DNA of 64,000 nt. It comes from Pacificibacter marinus (GTDB lineage Bacteria > Pseudomonadota > Alphaproteobacteria > Rhodobacterales > Rhodobacteraceae). The stretch lies in the NCBI RefSeq assembly GCF_018860505.1, contig NZ_JAHKPU010000019.1, positions 437,773-501,772 on the forward strand, written 5' to 3'. This document shows, piece by piece, positions 17,501 to 26,796 of this stretch. Position 1 is the stretch's first letter; each line of letters begins with the position of its first letter. The position numbers and the translations under genes were made by a program. The notes below the pieces were generated by a model that saw only the letters and a program-made list of their open reading frames with translations, was not told the DNA's origin and made no database searches.

Positions 17501-19273
17501 ATGCCCAACTACACAGCTCCGACCAAAGACATTCAATATGTCTTGCATGATGTTCTAAATGTCTCAAATGCAAAGACGCCTGGATATAACGATCTGGATG
17601 CAGAGTTCACCGAAGCCATTTTAGAGGCCGCAGGTGCATTGGCCTCAGATGTGCTCGCCCCTCTAAATCGTGTTGGCGATACCGAAGGCTGCAGCTTAGA
17701 AAACGGTGTGGTGATCACTCCCACAGGGTTCAAAGAGGCTTTCGCGCAAATCAAAGACGGCGGCTGGCCAGGTTTGGACATGCCGGAAGACTTTGGCGGC
17801 CAAGGCCTGCCCTATGTGATGGGCACGGCTGTGGGCGAATTGTTTTCAGCCGCGAACCAAGCCTTCACCATGTATCACGGCCTCACCCATGGTGCGGCCT
17901 CGGCGATCTTGGTGCATGGCACGGATGATCAAAAAACGACCTATTTGCCCAAAATGGTGTCCTGCGAATGGACCGGTACGATGAATTTGACCGAGCCGCA
18001 TTGCGGAACCGATTTGGGTCTGATGCGCACCAAAGCCGAGCCACAAGACGATGGGTCATATAAGCTGTCGGGTCAAAAGATTTTCATCTCTTCAGGCGAT
18101 CACGACATGTCGAGCAACGTCATTCACCTTGTGCTGGCTAAGGTTCCTGGTGGACCTGAGGGCATCAAAGGCGTGTCGCTGTTCATCGTACCGAAATTCA
18201 ATGTCAACGCGGACGGCAGCCTTGGCGATCACAATGGCGTCTCTGTTGGCTCGTTGGAAGAAAAAATGGGCATCCACGGCAATTCGACCTGTGTGATGAA
18301 TTTTGATGGTGCGACAGGGTATCTGATTGGTGAGTTGAACAAAGGCATGCGCGCCATGTTCACCATGATGAACGAAGCGCGAATTGGCGTGGCGATGCAA
18401 GGGCTGGCCCAAGCCGAAGCCGCCTATCAAAACGCTGTCCTATACGCCAAAGATCGCTTGCAAGGGCGTGCTGTCACAGGCGCGGAAAACCCAGATGGCC
18501 CAGCTGATCCTTTGATCGTTCACCCTGATATTCGCCGCAACCTGATGGACCAGAAATCCTTTATTGAGGGCGCGCGTGCGTTTATGCTTTGGGGCGCATC
18601 CTTGATTGATGCGGGCCACAAAGGCGGTGATGCAGATGCCGAAGGGTTGATCTCGCTGATGACCCCTGTGCTCAAGGGCTTTCTCACTGACAAAGGCTAT
18701 GAGGCGACTGTGAATGCGCAGCAGGTCTTTGGCGGTCACGGCTATATTGAGGAATGGGGCATGTCCCAGTTCACCCGCGATGCGCGTATCGCGATGATCT
18801 ATGAGGGAGCCAATGGCGTGCAAGCGCTTGATCTGGTCGGACGCAAGCTGGCCCAAGACGGCGGCAAACATGTGATGGCCTATTTCGAGATGGTCAAAAG
18901 TTTCTGCAAATCGGCCGATGCGCCTGAGATGGAAGAATTCACCACGCCGCTCAAAGCCGCCTCAAAAGATCTGCAAGCTGCGGGTATGTTCTTTATGCAA
19001 AACGGCATGAAAAACCCAAATGCGGCACTGTCTGGATCGTATGACTTCATGCATCTGTTCGGCTATGTCTCGCTGGGTTTGATGTGGGGTCGCATGGCGC
19101 AAGCATCGCTGAGCGCACTGGAAAATGGCACCGATGACCCTGATTTCCATAAAAACAAGCTGATCACAGCACGCTATTACATGGCGCGGCAATTGCCGAT
19201 GACAACGACGTTGTTGAAACGCATTGAAAGCGGTGCCGATCCTGTCATGGCATTGTCTGCCGAAGCGTTCTAA
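17501..19273 (+). CDS. Acyl-CoA dehydrogenase, long C-terminal type (FadE/DmdC-like)
   Basis: This is an FAD enzyme that introduces the alpha-beta double bond in acyl-CoA, the first step of beta-oxidation. It has 591 residues from the ATG at 17501, with GGAGG five bases upstream. Visible parts are the N-terminal acyl-CoA_dh_N extension, the middle domain motif [20 protein letters not shown], and the catalytic region [20 protein letters not shown] with [19 protein letters not shown]-terminal dimerising extension is typical of the 590-600 residue subfamily. That subfamily includes medium- and long-chain dehydrogenases and methylthiopropanoyl-CoA dehydrogenase (DmdC). Context with thiolase and FadB favours fatty acids. 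Confidence 0.93.
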   Translation: MPNYTAPTKDIQYVLHDVLNVSNAKTPGYNDLDAEFTEAILEAAGALASDVLAPLNRVGDTEGCSLENGVVITPTGFKEAFAQIKDGGWPGLDMPEDFGGQGLPYVMGTAVGELFSAANQAFTMYHGLTHGAASAILVHGTDDQKTTYLPKMVSCEWTGTMNLTEPHCGTDLGLMRTKAEPQDDGSYKLSGQKIFISSGDHDMSSNVIHLVLAKVPGGPEGIKGVSLFIVPKFNVNADGSLGDHNGVSVGSLEEKMGIHGNSTCVMNFDGATGYLIGELNKGMRAMFTMMNEARIGVAMQGLAQAEAAYQNAVLYAKDRLQGRAVTGAENPDGPADPLIVHPDIRRNLMDQKSFIEGARAFMLWGASLIDAGHKGGDADAEGLISLMTPVLKGFLTDKGYEATVNAQQVFGGHGYIEEWGMSQFTRDARIAMIYEGANGVQALDLVGRKLAQDGGKHVMAYFEMVKSFCKSADAPEMEEFTTPLKAASKDLQAAGMFFMQNGMKNPNAALSGSYDFMHLFGYVSLGLMWGRMAQASLSALENGTDDPDFHKNKLITARYYMARQLPMTTTLLKRIESGADPVMALSAEAF

Positions 19274-19296
19274 GCTGACGCAACCCTGCGCAATTG

Positions 19297-19330
19297 GCCC
19301 TTTGCCCCTTTGTGGGCAGAGGGCTTTTTT
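19297..19330 (+). terminator. Rho-independent terminator of acyl-CoA dehydrogenase
   Basis: An eleven-base stem with one mismatch, GCCCTTTGCCC against GGGCAGAGGGC, is followed by TTTTTT, 24 bases after the stop codon. Confidence 0.9.
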
Positions 19331-19375
19331 GTGCGTCCCTTTTTGCAGCTTTTGTACAAATGACGGAGCGTAACC

Positions 19376-19588
19376 ATGCCCAAACGATTTAGAATGACGC
19401 GGCGTTTTCCTGTTTCAATGACAGAAGACGGCTATCGTCGTCTCAAATCATTCTCGCGGGAGGCGGGGTTGAATGAAGGCGAGGCGCTGTCTTTCCTCTT
19501 CGAAAACTTCTCTTCCGTGACGCATCAGGAAAAACTTGAACATCGTTTACGGCTGTTCATGTCGGATTTGGAGGACCGAAAAAAATGA
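19376..19588 (+). CDS. Small basic protein, ribbon-helix-helix-like
   Basis: This is a 70-residue protein starting MPKRFRMTRRFPVSMTEDGYRRLKSFSREAG. A short strand (RRFPVSMTEDGYRRL) followed by two helices matches the ribbon-helix-helix pattern of small DNA-binding proteins, and the rest is a charged helix. It stands alone between a terminator and the GST-fadA-fadB run, 118 bases before the GST gene. A regulatory role on that operon is possible. I do not recognise a specific family. Confidence 0.65.
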   Translation: MPKRFRMTRRFPVSMTEDGYRRLKSFSREAGLNEGEALSFLFENFSSVTHQEKLEHRLRLFMSDLEDRKK

Positions 19589-19706
19589 GACGCGCGACAC
19601 TCTATACCATCTCCCCTTCTCATGCTCATTCGACCTGTAATGTCTTGATCTCACCTCTCACATTTCGTCAGATATTCCCTATCTATATCCAAACGGAGGG
19701 CACATC

Positions 19707-20342
19707 ATGACAGCTCAACTTTATTGTTTCGGCGAAAGTGGCAACGCTTATAAGGCCGCACTCACTCTCACCTTATGCGGCATTGACTGGGACCCAGTCT
19801 ATGTCGACTTTTTCAACGGTGGCGCACGCACGCCAGACTATCTTGCAATGAATGTAATGGGCGAAGTGCCCTATTTGATCGACGGTGATGTCAAGCTGAG
19901 CCAATCCGGCGTTATCCAACACTACGCGGTTGAGACATCCGGCAAACTGGGCGGCAAAACACCTGAGGACGCACGCGAAGTCATGCGTTGGGTGCTGTGG
20001 GACAATCAAAAGATGTCAGGAACGGCGGGCGGCTTACGATTTTTGACCAATTTCCTAGCGCCTGAAAAACGCTCACCCGATGTGATAGCCTTTACCACGG
20101 GCCGTGTGATGGCGGCGCTCAAGGTGTTAGACACAGCACTGGAGGGTCGCGATTGGTTGGTCGGCGACGATGTGACAATCGCCGACATCGCTTGCTGCGG
20201 TTACCTGTTTTACCCCGAACCCTTTGGGTTCAAACGGGCCGATTGGGCCAATATTGATCGCTGGTTGGGACATATCGAAGAACTTCCCGGCTGGAAACAC
20301 CCCTACGACATGATGCCCGGATCCCCTGCGGATCGGGCCTGA
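19707..20342 (+). CDS. Glutathione S-transferase family protein
   Basis: This is a 211-residue GST-like protein. The thioredoxin-fold N-terminal domain spans residues 1-77 (YCFGESGNAYKAALTL, then the cis-Pro site MGEVPYLIDGDVKLSQSGVIQHY). The all-helical C-terminal domain is about 90-205 with the N-capping motif VGDDVTIADIACCGYL. It should conjugate or sense reactive electrophiles such as enoyl-CoA by-products. It is ten bases upstream of the thiolase gene, so it belongs to the fadA-fadB transcript, an arrangement I associate with roseobacter beta-oxidation clusters. Confidence 0.9.
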   Translation: MTAQLYCFGESGNAYKAALTLTLCGIDWDPVYVDFFNGGARTPDYLAMNVMGEVPYLIDGDVKLSQSGVIQHYAVETSGKLGGKTPEDAREVMRWVLWDNQKMSGTAGGLRFLTNFLAPEKRSPDVIAFTTGRVMAALKVLDTALEGRDWLVGDDVTIADIACCGYLFYPEPFGFKRADWANIDRWLGHIEELPGWKHPYDMMPGSPADRA

Positions 20343-20352
20343 GGAGGAACTC

Positions 20353-21564
20353 ATGACTGAGGCATATATTTACGATGCAGTGCGCAGCCCCCGTGGCAAA
20401 GGCCGCAAAGACGGGAGCCTGCACGAGGTTACCGCCGCGCGTCTGTCCGCGCAGATGCTCAACGCCATCAAGACCCGCAGCGGGCTGACCGGCCACGCCG
20501 TCGAGGACGTGATCTGGGGCAATGTGACCCAAGTTGGCGAACAAGGCGGCTGTTTGGCACGCACGGCAGTTTTGGCCTCAGACCTTGACCAAAGCATCCC
20601 CGGTCTCGCGATTAACCGTTTTTGCGCCTCAGGCATGGAAGCGGTCAATCTAGCCGCGAACCAAATCAAAGGCGGCGCCGGCATGGCCTATATCGCGGGC
20701 GGCGTGGAAATGATGGGCCGCGTACCCATGGGGTCTGACGGGGCTGCGATTGCGGTTGATCCAAGCATTGCAATGGACACTTATTTTGTGCCTCAGGGCA
20801 TTTCTGCCGACATTATCGCCACCGAATTTGGCTTCACCCGCGATGATGCCGACGCTTTGGCAGTTGAGTCGCAAAAGCGCGCCTCCGAGGCTTGGGCAGA
20901 CAACCGATTTAAAGGCTCCATCGTGCCAGTTTTGGATCAAAACGGCCTGACTATTTTGGACCAAGATGAATACATGCGCCCCGGCACCGATGTGGGCGCC
21001 CTTGCCAAATTAAAACCTGCGTTCAAAGACATGGGCGAAGTGATGCCCGGTTTTGATAAAGTCGCCTTGATGAAATACCCGCATTTGGAAGCGATCAATC
21101 ACATCCACCATGCGGGCAATTCATCGGGCATCGTTGATGGTTCTGCCGCTGTGTTGATCGGCAACAAAGAGTTTGGCGAAAAATTCGGACTTAAACCGCG
21201 TGCTCGCATTCGCGCCACCGCGAAAATCGGCACCGACCCCACCATTATGCTGACAGGTCCTGTGCCCGCGACGCAAAAAATTCTTGCCGACAATGGCATG
21301 ACGATTTCAGACATCGATCTGTTTGAAGTGAACGAGGCCTTTGCCTCTGTCGTCTTGCGTTTCATGCAGGCCTTTGATGTCGACAGTTCCAAAGTCAACG
21401 TCAACGGCGGATCTATCGCTATGGGACACCCGTTGGGGGCCACTGGCGCGATGATCATCGGCACACTTTTGGACGAGCTGGAACGCACCGGCAAAGGCGT
21501 GGGCTTGGCGACATTGTGCATCGCCTCTGGCATGGGTGCTGCAACCATCATTGAACGGATGTAA
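20353..21564 (+). CDS. fadA: Acetyl-CoA acyltransferase (3-ketoacyl-CoA thiolase)
   Basis: This is the last beta-oxidation step, cleaving 3-ketoacyl-CoA with CoA to acetyl-CoA and a shortened acyl-CoA. It has 403 residues. The thiolase hallmarks are present: the nucleophile region INRFCASGMEAVNLA with its Cys near residue 92, FEVNEAFASV, the motif NVNGGSIAMGHPLGATGA with the active-site His, and LCIASGMGAATIIE with the second Cys. GAGG precedes the ATG. It is three bases from the FadB-like gene and forms the alpha-beta partner pair with it. Confidence 0.95.
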   Translation: MTEAYIYDAVRSPRGKGRKDGSLHEVTAARLSAQMLNAIKTRSGLTGHAVEDVIWGNVTQVGEQGGCLARTAVLASDLDQSIPGLAINRFCASGMEAVNLAANQIKGGAGMAYIAGGVEMMGRVPMGSDGAAIAVDPSIAMDTYFVPQGISADIIATEFGFTRDDADALAVESQKRASEAWADNRFKGSIVPVLDQNGLTILDQDEYMRPGTDVGALAKLKPAFKDMGEVMPGFDKVALMKYPHLEAINHIHHAGNSSGIVDGSAAVLIGNKEFGEKFGLKPRARIRATAKIGTDPTIMLTGPVPATQKILADNGMTISDIDLFEVNEAFASVVLRFMQAFDVDSSKVNVNGGSIAMGHPLGATGAMIIGTLLDELERTGKGVGLATLCIASGMGAATIIERM

Positions 21565-21567
21565 CAG

Positions 21568-23775
21568 ATGACAGATTTTACATATGAGATCGATACAGAC
21601 GGCGTTGCCGTTATCACATGGAACGTCAAAGCCAAAAGCATGAATGTGCTGTCCCTCGAAGGCCTTGCAGATTTGGACGCCCATATCGATGCAGCCCTCG
21701 CAGACGATAACGTCAAAGGCGTGGTCATTACTTCGGGCAAAGACACTTTCGCGGGCGGAATGGATTTGAACATCATCGCCGCGATGAAAAACAGCGCAGG
21801 CGATAATCCTGCCAAAGGCCTGTTCGAGGGCACGATGGCGATGCACGCGATATTGCGTAAAATCGAACGCGCGGGCATGGAACCCAAGACCAACAAAGGC
21901 GGCAAACCGATTGCTGCGGCTTTGACGGGCACGGCACTTGGCATCGGCTTGGAATTACCGCTGGCCTGCCACCGCATCTTTGCAGCAGACAATCCAAAAG
22001 CCAAAATCGGCCTGCCAGAAATCAAAGTCGGCATTTTCCCCGGCGCAGGCGGCACAACGCGAATTTCGCGCAAACTGGGCGCCATGGCAGCCTCACCGAT
22101 CTTGTTGCAGGGCCAAATGATGGACCCGAAAAAGGCCAAGGCCAGCGGTGTCATTGATGAGGTCGTGCCCACGGATGAGTTGTTGTCTGCAGCCAAGGCT
22201 TGGGTGTTGTCCGCCAAGGATGCTGACATTTTAAAACCATGGGATGCCAAGGGCTGGAAAATGCCCGGCGGCGCGCCTTATCACCCTGCTGGTTTCATGA
22301 CCTTTGTTGGGGCATCAGCCATGGTCAACGGCCAAACGCAGGGCGTCTATCCTGCGGCCAAAGCGATGTTATCGGCCATCTATGAAGGCGCAATGGTGCC
22401 CTTTGACACAGCGCTTAAGATCGAGGCGCGCTGGTTCACCAATGTATTGATGAACCCATCGTCAGGCGCGATGATCCGGTCACTGTTTATCAACAAAGAA
22501 GCACTAGAAAAAGGCGCAAACCGGCCTGATGTTACAGACCAATCTGTCAAACGCGTTGGCATCATCGGCGCTGGCATGATGGGCGCTGGCATCGCCTACG
22601 TCTCTGCCAAGGCGGGGATCGATGTTGTCTTGATCGACGCCACACAAGACAGCGCAGATAAGGGAAAATCTTATTCTGAAGGCATTTTAGACAAAGGCAT
22701 CGCCCGCAAAAAAGAGACGCCTGACAGCAAAGCAGACGTGCTTGCACGCATCAACGCCACGACCGACTATGACGCGCTCAAAGGCTGCGATTTGATCGTC
22801 GAAGCGGTGTTCGAAGACCCATCAGTCAAAGCAGACGTGACCGCGAAAGTTGAGGCTGCGGTGGGCAAAGATTGCATTTTCGCCACCAATACCTCGACCC
22901 TGCCGATCACCGAATTGGCCAAGGCCTCCACGCGCCCTGAACAGTTCATTGGTATCCATTTCTTCAGCCCCGTGGACAAAATGTTGCTGGTCGAAATCAT
23001 CAAGGGCCAAAAGACCGGCGACGTCGCTGTGGCCAAAGCGCTTGATTTTGTAAGACAAATTCGCAAAACGCCGATTGTCGTGAATGATGCGCGGTTCTTT
23101 TACGCCAATCGCTGTATTATCCCCTACATCAACGAAGGTGTGCGCATGGCCGCGGAAGGTGTGGAATTGCCATTGATCGAAAATGCAGCCAAGCTCTTGG
23201 GCATGCCGCTTGGGCCCTTGCAATTGATTGATGAGACCTCCGTGGATTTAGGCGTAAAAATCGCCAAAGCCACCAAAGCGGCAATGGGCGATGATTACCC
23301 TGACGCAGCAGTGGACGAGGTTGTGTTCTGGATGGCCGATCAAGCCCGTCTGGGTCGCAAAGCGAAGGCAGGGTTTTACGACTATGACGCGCGTGGCAAA
23401 CGTGGTGCGCTTTGGTCAGGCTTCACCGACGAGTTCCCAACGGCAGAAAGTCAGCCCGAATTGGACGAGGTGCAACACCGCTTGATCATGGCACAGGTGC
23501 TTGAGGCTGTGCGTGCCTTGGAAGCAGGCGTGTTGACGGATATTCGCGAAGGTGATGTCGGCGCGATTTTGGGCTGGGGCTTTATGCCGTGGTCTGGTGG
23601 TCCGTTCAGTTGGCTGGACATTATCGGCGCGGCCCAAGCCGTGGATATGTGCGACAAACTGACGGCCACGCATGGCGCGCGGTTTGAAACACCGGCTTTG
23701 CTGCGTGATATGGCAAACGCAAATGAGACGTTCTACGCGCGGTTCGGTACAGGGATCGACAGCAAGGCAGCCTAG
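21568..23775 (+). CDS. fadB: Enoyl-CoA hydratase / 3-hydroxyacyl-CoA dehydrogenase (FadB/FadJ-like)
   Basis: This is a bifunctional beta-oxidation enzyme of 735 residues. The crotonase domain (about 5-220) shows the oxyanion-hole segments TFAGGMDLNIIAAM and GTALGIGLELPLACH. The NAD-binding dehydrogenase domain begins at about 330 with VGIIGAGMMGAGIAYVSAKAG, followed by FSPVDKMLLVEII with the catalytic His, and two C-terminal 3HCDH domains with GFMPWSGGPFSWLD near the end. It hydrates enoyl-CoA and oxidises the 3-hydroxy product, and should complex with the thiolase encoded just upstream. It is the last gene of the GST-fadA-fadB operon. Confidence 0.95.
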   Translation: MTDFTYEIDTDGVAVITWNVKAKSMNVLSLEGLADLDAHIDAALADDNVKGVVITSGKDTFAGGMDLNIIAAMKNSAGDNPAKGLFEGTMAMHAILRKIERAGMEPKTNKGGKPIAAALTGTALGIGLELPLACHRIFAADNPKAKIGLPEIKVGIFPGAGGTTRISRKLGAMAASPILLQGQMMDPKKAKASGVIDEVVPTDELLSAAKAWVLSAKDADILKPWDAKGWKMPGGAPYHPAGFMTFVGASAMVNGQTQGVYPAAKAMLSAIYEGAMVPFDTALKIEARWFTNVLMNPSSGAMIRSLFINKEALEKGANRPDVTDQSVKRVGIIGAGMMGAGIAYVSAKAGIDVVLIDATQDSADKGKSYSEGILDKGIARKKETPDSKADVLARINATTDYDALKGCDLIVEAVFEDPSVKADVTAKVEAAVGKDCIFATNTSTLPITELAKASTRPEQFIGIHFFSPVDKMLLVEIIKGQKTGDVAVAKALDFVRQIRKTPIVVNDARFFYANRCIIPYINEGVRMAAEGVELPLIENAAKLLGMPLGPLQLIDETSVDLGVKIAKATKAAMGDDYPDAAVDEVVFWMADQARLGRKAKAGFYDYDARGKRGALWSGFTDEFPTAESQPELDEVQHRLIMAQVLEAVRALEAGVLTDIREGDVGAILGWGFMPWSGGPFSWLDIIGAAQAVDMCDKLTATHGARFETPALLRDMANANETFYARFGTGIDSKAA

Positions 23776-23865
23776 ACCCTCCGCCTGTTTCTCACAAACG
23801 CGTCTCGAATTTTTAAAGAGTTCGAGGCGCGTCCTTATTGGAACTATACGTAAATTATAACACGG

Positions 23866-24567
23866 TTATACGGCGTGGATGGCCGTTGGAAGACGGGTAT
23901 CATTCATCCACGCAGCGTCTTGATTGGCATCTGTGCGCATTGCAGTCACAAAATCTGTAGCTTGCGCCATAGACAGAACGTCATACCCAAGGGCCGCGCT
24001 CTCGTTGGCCAAATCTGCGACAAGATCGCCCTCGGCAGGCAGACAGTGGAACAAAGCCCCCACATTGGCAAAAACAATTTGTTCGCTGTCAAAATGGATC
24101 GAAATAACGTCAATGGCACCGCGTGGTTTGATACGCTCGATGCCTTTGTAGCCAATCAAAGCGCAGGCTGGCACAAGCGTGAAAGGGTCGCCAAACATCG
24201 CTTCGCCCAAATCACTTTCAATCATGACAGCCTGCTCGGGCATCAATGTCATCTCATCGTGATTGCCAAGCGCACCCTTTGGAATATGCAACGGCCAGTC
24301 TTGCAATGCCTGTCCCAGCTGATGGTCCGTGATCACTGTACGATCGATGCGTGTGATTTTTTGCACCCCATCATCAAAGGTCAAAACCAAATCACCAAGC
24401 CGCAAGCTTTCAACGTTGCGCCACCCAAGGTTTGTCGCAAGTTTGGTGCCCGCACAAAATCCGTTGGCCTGAACATTTGAGCCAGACAGAGAGCCGTCCC
24501 AAGTGCTTGAACGGCCAAAGATATCTGCAGTGCGATCTTTGGCAAATAATTGACCCAATTTCATCAT
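23866..24567 (-). CDS. Hint-domain (hedgehog/intein-type) protein
   Basis: This is a 233-residue protein built around a Hint_2 domain, a common fold in roseobacters. The motif NGFCAGTKLATNLGWRNVESLRLGDLVLTFDDG carries the nucleophile-like Cys at its start, as in CFxxGT of splicing and cleaving Hint domains. Conserved segments for the rest of the fold are HDEMTLMPEQAVMIESD and VPACALIGYKGIERI. There is no obvious secreted or calcium-binding partner domain, so this is a near stand-alone Hint protein. Whether it cleaves itself is unknown. Two adjacent ATGs (24567 and 24564) are possible starts. Confidence 0.85.
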   Translation of the reverse strand: MMKLGQLFAKDRTADIFGRSSTWDGSLSGSNVQANGFCAGTKLATNLGWRNVESLRLGDLVLTFDDGVQKITRIDRTVITDHQLGQALQDWPLHIPKGALGNHDEMTLMPEQAVMIESDLGEAMFGDPFTLVPACALIGYKGIERIKPRGAIDVISIHFDSEQIVFANVGALFHCLPAEGDLVADLANESAALGYDVLSMAQATDFVTAMRTDANQDAAWMNDTRLPTAIHAV

Positions 24568-24708
24568 CTCGTCGTTCCCTTAATTCATGTCCCGTCTGCT
24601 CAATGCCAGACGCTTCATCAATGTTGTCTCTATTGAAGCTGCTCAAAGGGTGACAGAAGGGCGAGAATGGGACGCAATTGGGACATAGTCCCCAAAATGA
24701 ATAAAATA

Positions 24709-24861
24709 TTAACAAATCACCGCGATTGTTTTCGAATTGGGTAAGGTTTTCTTAAGAAAGTAGCTCCACAAGACAAGGACCATACCAACACCGCCAAAGA
24801 AACTGGCAGCCAAAGCGCGATTCTGTTTGCTTTTTTCATGATGAAAGCGCCTTAGACTCAC
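24709..24861 (-). CDS. Possible small membrane protein (about 50 aa)
   Basis: A short frame from GTG at 24861 gives about 50 residues. It has a basic start (SLRRFHHEKSKQNR) and one convincing membrane helix (ALAASFFGGVGMVLVLWSYFL), then a polar tail ending TIAVIC. Its start overlaps the end of the sulfotransferase gene by 23 bases if the GTG is used. A competing ATG frame at 24839 gives 40 residues that look less natural. Coding status is uncertain, and the helix composition is the only support. Confidence 0.35.
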   Translation of the reverse strand: MSLRRFHHEKSKQNRALAASFFGGVGMVLVLWSYFLKKTLPNSKTIAVIC

Positions 24862-24883
24862 ATATGACAACGCAATCGCGCCC

Positions 24884-25549
24884 TTAATCGCGCAGACCCG
24901 TTTGGGTGAAGGCATAGCCAAACCGTGCGATGTCTGTGGCACAAAGATTGGCCACGACATCCTGATCTGCCTCCGTATAATACCCTCTAAAATCCCGCCT
25001 CCGCGGTGACGCGTTTTGACGCGCAATCGGGCTAAGACAAAATCCAAGGTGATCCCATAAAGGTGCTAGATCCTGATCAAGGCTTTCAAGGCGCATGTAA
25101 TGCCCCCCGCGTTCCGCGCCTAGACTGTCGGTCAAATAATGCGCATAGGGAGCCGCCAAGGATTTAAGCGTGGCAGGATCATTCAAAAAGGTCGTGAAAT
25201 CGGCAGCCTTGGCCAAATGCACCGCAGGATGATCCCAGTTTTGCAATTGCAGCCAGTGATAATAGCTGACGATCCGGTCCCAAGGATTGCGCACCAGCGT
25301 GAAGATGAAATAATCCTCCAACGCGCTTTGCGGCACAACGCTTTCAATATCCGCCAACCGCGCATGTTTGTGCAAACCGCGATCAGACTTTAAGGCCAGC
25401 ATCCGTTTACGTCGCTTCACAGCTTTGGGCGTATCGCCAAACAACAGATCATCGGCCATAGCGCGCCCCTCCAACGCCAAACTCAGCGCCGTCCCACCGG
25501 TTTTGGGAATATGAACGAAAATGTATTTGCGGCCGTGCGAAATGATCAT
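24884..25549 (-). CDS. Sulfotransferase family protein
   Basis: This is a 221-residue sulfotransferase-like protein. The 5'-phosphosulfate-binding loop is at the N-terminus (YIFVHIPKTGGTALSLALEG, PKTGGT), and the 3'-phosphate site follows at FTLVRNPWDRIVSYYHW. It would transfer sulfate from PAPS to a glycan, lipid or small molecule. The acceptor is not predictable. It is monocistronic and divergent from the following M48-like gene. Roseobacter genomes often carry many such genes near surface-polysaccharide loci, but no glycan genes flank this one. Confidence 0.88.
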   Translation of the reverse strand: MIISHGRKYIFVHIPKTGGTALSLALEGRAMADDLLFGDTPKAVKRRKRMLALKSDRGLHKHARLADIESVVPQSALEDYFIFTLVRNPWDRIVSYYHWLQLQNWDHPAVHLAKAADFTTFLNDPATLKSLAAPYAHYLTDSLGAERGGHYMRLESLDQDLAPLWDHLGFCLSPIARQNASPRRRDFRGYYTEADQDVVANLCATDIARFGYAFTQTGLRD

Positions 25550-25674
25550 GCGGCCAAACTAGCGCGGTCAGAGACCTTCGAAAACCGCCAAATCGCCATT
25601 TGCAGCGCCAAATCATACGACCGTAGATTGTTATGGCCCATGATCCACGTTAGATTGTCGCAAAGAAACAATAA

Positions 25675-26709
25675 ATGAGCAGCCCGCGCATGACCGCGCT
25701 ATCTGAATATGATCGCTTAGAGGCCACAGCGCTTTGGCGTCCTGAAGGGGAAACCCAACGGGTGGAAGTGGTCGTGTCTTTGGGCAATGCGACGTTGATC
25801 ATCAGCGATCTCAACGACAAAACCCTATCGCATTGGTCCCTACCCGCCATTGAACGCGTGAACAACGCGACCGAAAGCCTTGCCATTTTCGCCCCTGCCC
25901 CAGACACACAAGAGCGGTTAGAGACCGAAGACGAGGTCATGATCGCTGCGATTTCACGCATTCAACAGGCGGTTGCGCGCGGGTCATCACATCACGGGCG
26001 TTTGCGCGGCGTTTTATTTGGCGCAGTCTGCCTTGGAGCTTTGAGCCTCGGGGTCTTTTGGTTGCCAAGTGCCTTGGTGCGCCAAGCGGTCACCATTGTT
26101 CCCGGTGTCACCCGCACGCAGATTGGCGAAGCCTTACTCACACGTATCGAGCGACTGTCTGGGCAACCTTGCGACACGGTGCATGGCGCACGGGCGTTGC
26201 AGGCGCTCAAATCACGGCTGGTGACCAATGGCGCGGGCGACATCGTGGTTTTGCGCAGCGGCGTGCAAAGCGCAAAACATTTACCCGGTGGGATCATTTT
26301 ATTGGGCCGCAGCGTGATCGAAGACCATGAAGATCCCGATGTCGTGGCAGGGTTTGTTTTGGCCGAACAGCAACGCGCGGCTGATGTTGACCCGCTTGAA
26401 CATCTGCTGCGCAGCGCAGGCCTGATGACCTCATTACGCCTTTTGACCAGCGGTGAAATTCCAGACGAAGCTCTGGATGCCTACGCCGAAGAGCTGATGC
26501 GCCAAGACCCTGCCCCTATAGACACCGAGCGTTTGATAGATCGCTTTGCCGCAGCAGAAGTCCGCACTGGGCCTTATGCCTATGCGCAAGACATCACTGG
26601 CGTTAGCACACTGCCATTGATCGAAGCCGACACGGTGCGAGTGCAATCTGCACGCCCCGTGCTGAGCGATGACAACTGGGTCGCACTTCAAAACATCTGT
26701 GGCGGCTAG
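25675..26709 (+). CDS. Membrane-anchored protein resembling a degenerate M48 peptidase
   Basis: This is a 344-residue protein. The first 105 residues are cytosolic, followed by one membrane helix (about 111-130) and an outer domain. Residues 205-240 (GGIILLGRSVIED, then FVLAEQQRAADVDP) line up with the M48 peptidase pattern, in which a strand leads into a helix carrying HExxH. Here the HExxH position reads AEQQR, so zinc cannot bind in the usual way. It may be a pseudo-peptidase that binds protein ends or acts as a chaperone. It is monocistronic with its own terminator. The M48 relation is my reading of the pattern and is not proven. Confidence 0.65.
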   Translation: MSSPRMTALSEYDRLEATALWRPEGETQRVEVVVSLGNATLIISDLNDKTLSHWSLPAIERVNNATESLAIFAPAPDTQERLETEDEVMIAAISRIQQAVARGSSHHGRLRGVLFGAVCLGALSLGVFWLPSALVRQAVTIVPGVTRTQIGEALLTRIERLSGQPCDTVHGARALQALKSRLVTNGAGDIVVLRSGVQSAKHLPGGIILLGRSVIEDHEDPDVVAGFVLAEQQRAADVDPLEHLLRSAGLMTSLRLLTSGEIPDEALDAYAEELMRQDPAPIDTERLIDRFAAAEVRTGPYAYAQDITGVSTLPLIEADTVRVQSARPVLSDDNWVALQNICGG

Positions 26710-26738
26710 AGACACCGTCTTTCCAGCCCTAAAACAAC

Positions 26739-26766
26739 AAAAGCCCCTGTGAAAACAGAGGCTTTT
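26739..26766. terminator. Bidirectional terminator between convergent genes
   Basis: The stem AAAAGCCCCTGT/ACAGAGGCTTTT with a GAAA loop has T-rich flanks on both strands. It lies between the M48-like gene (stop 26709) and the SPOR gene (stop 26797). Confidence 0.85.
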
Positions 26767-26796
26767 ATCATGCGCTGCGTCGCCAATGCGACGATG

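Noticed and set aside
21099-22250. Long antisense frame (383 codons) over fadA and fadB
   Set aside because: It lies wholly opposite two well-supported enzymes, has no family pattern and is a codon-bias shadow.
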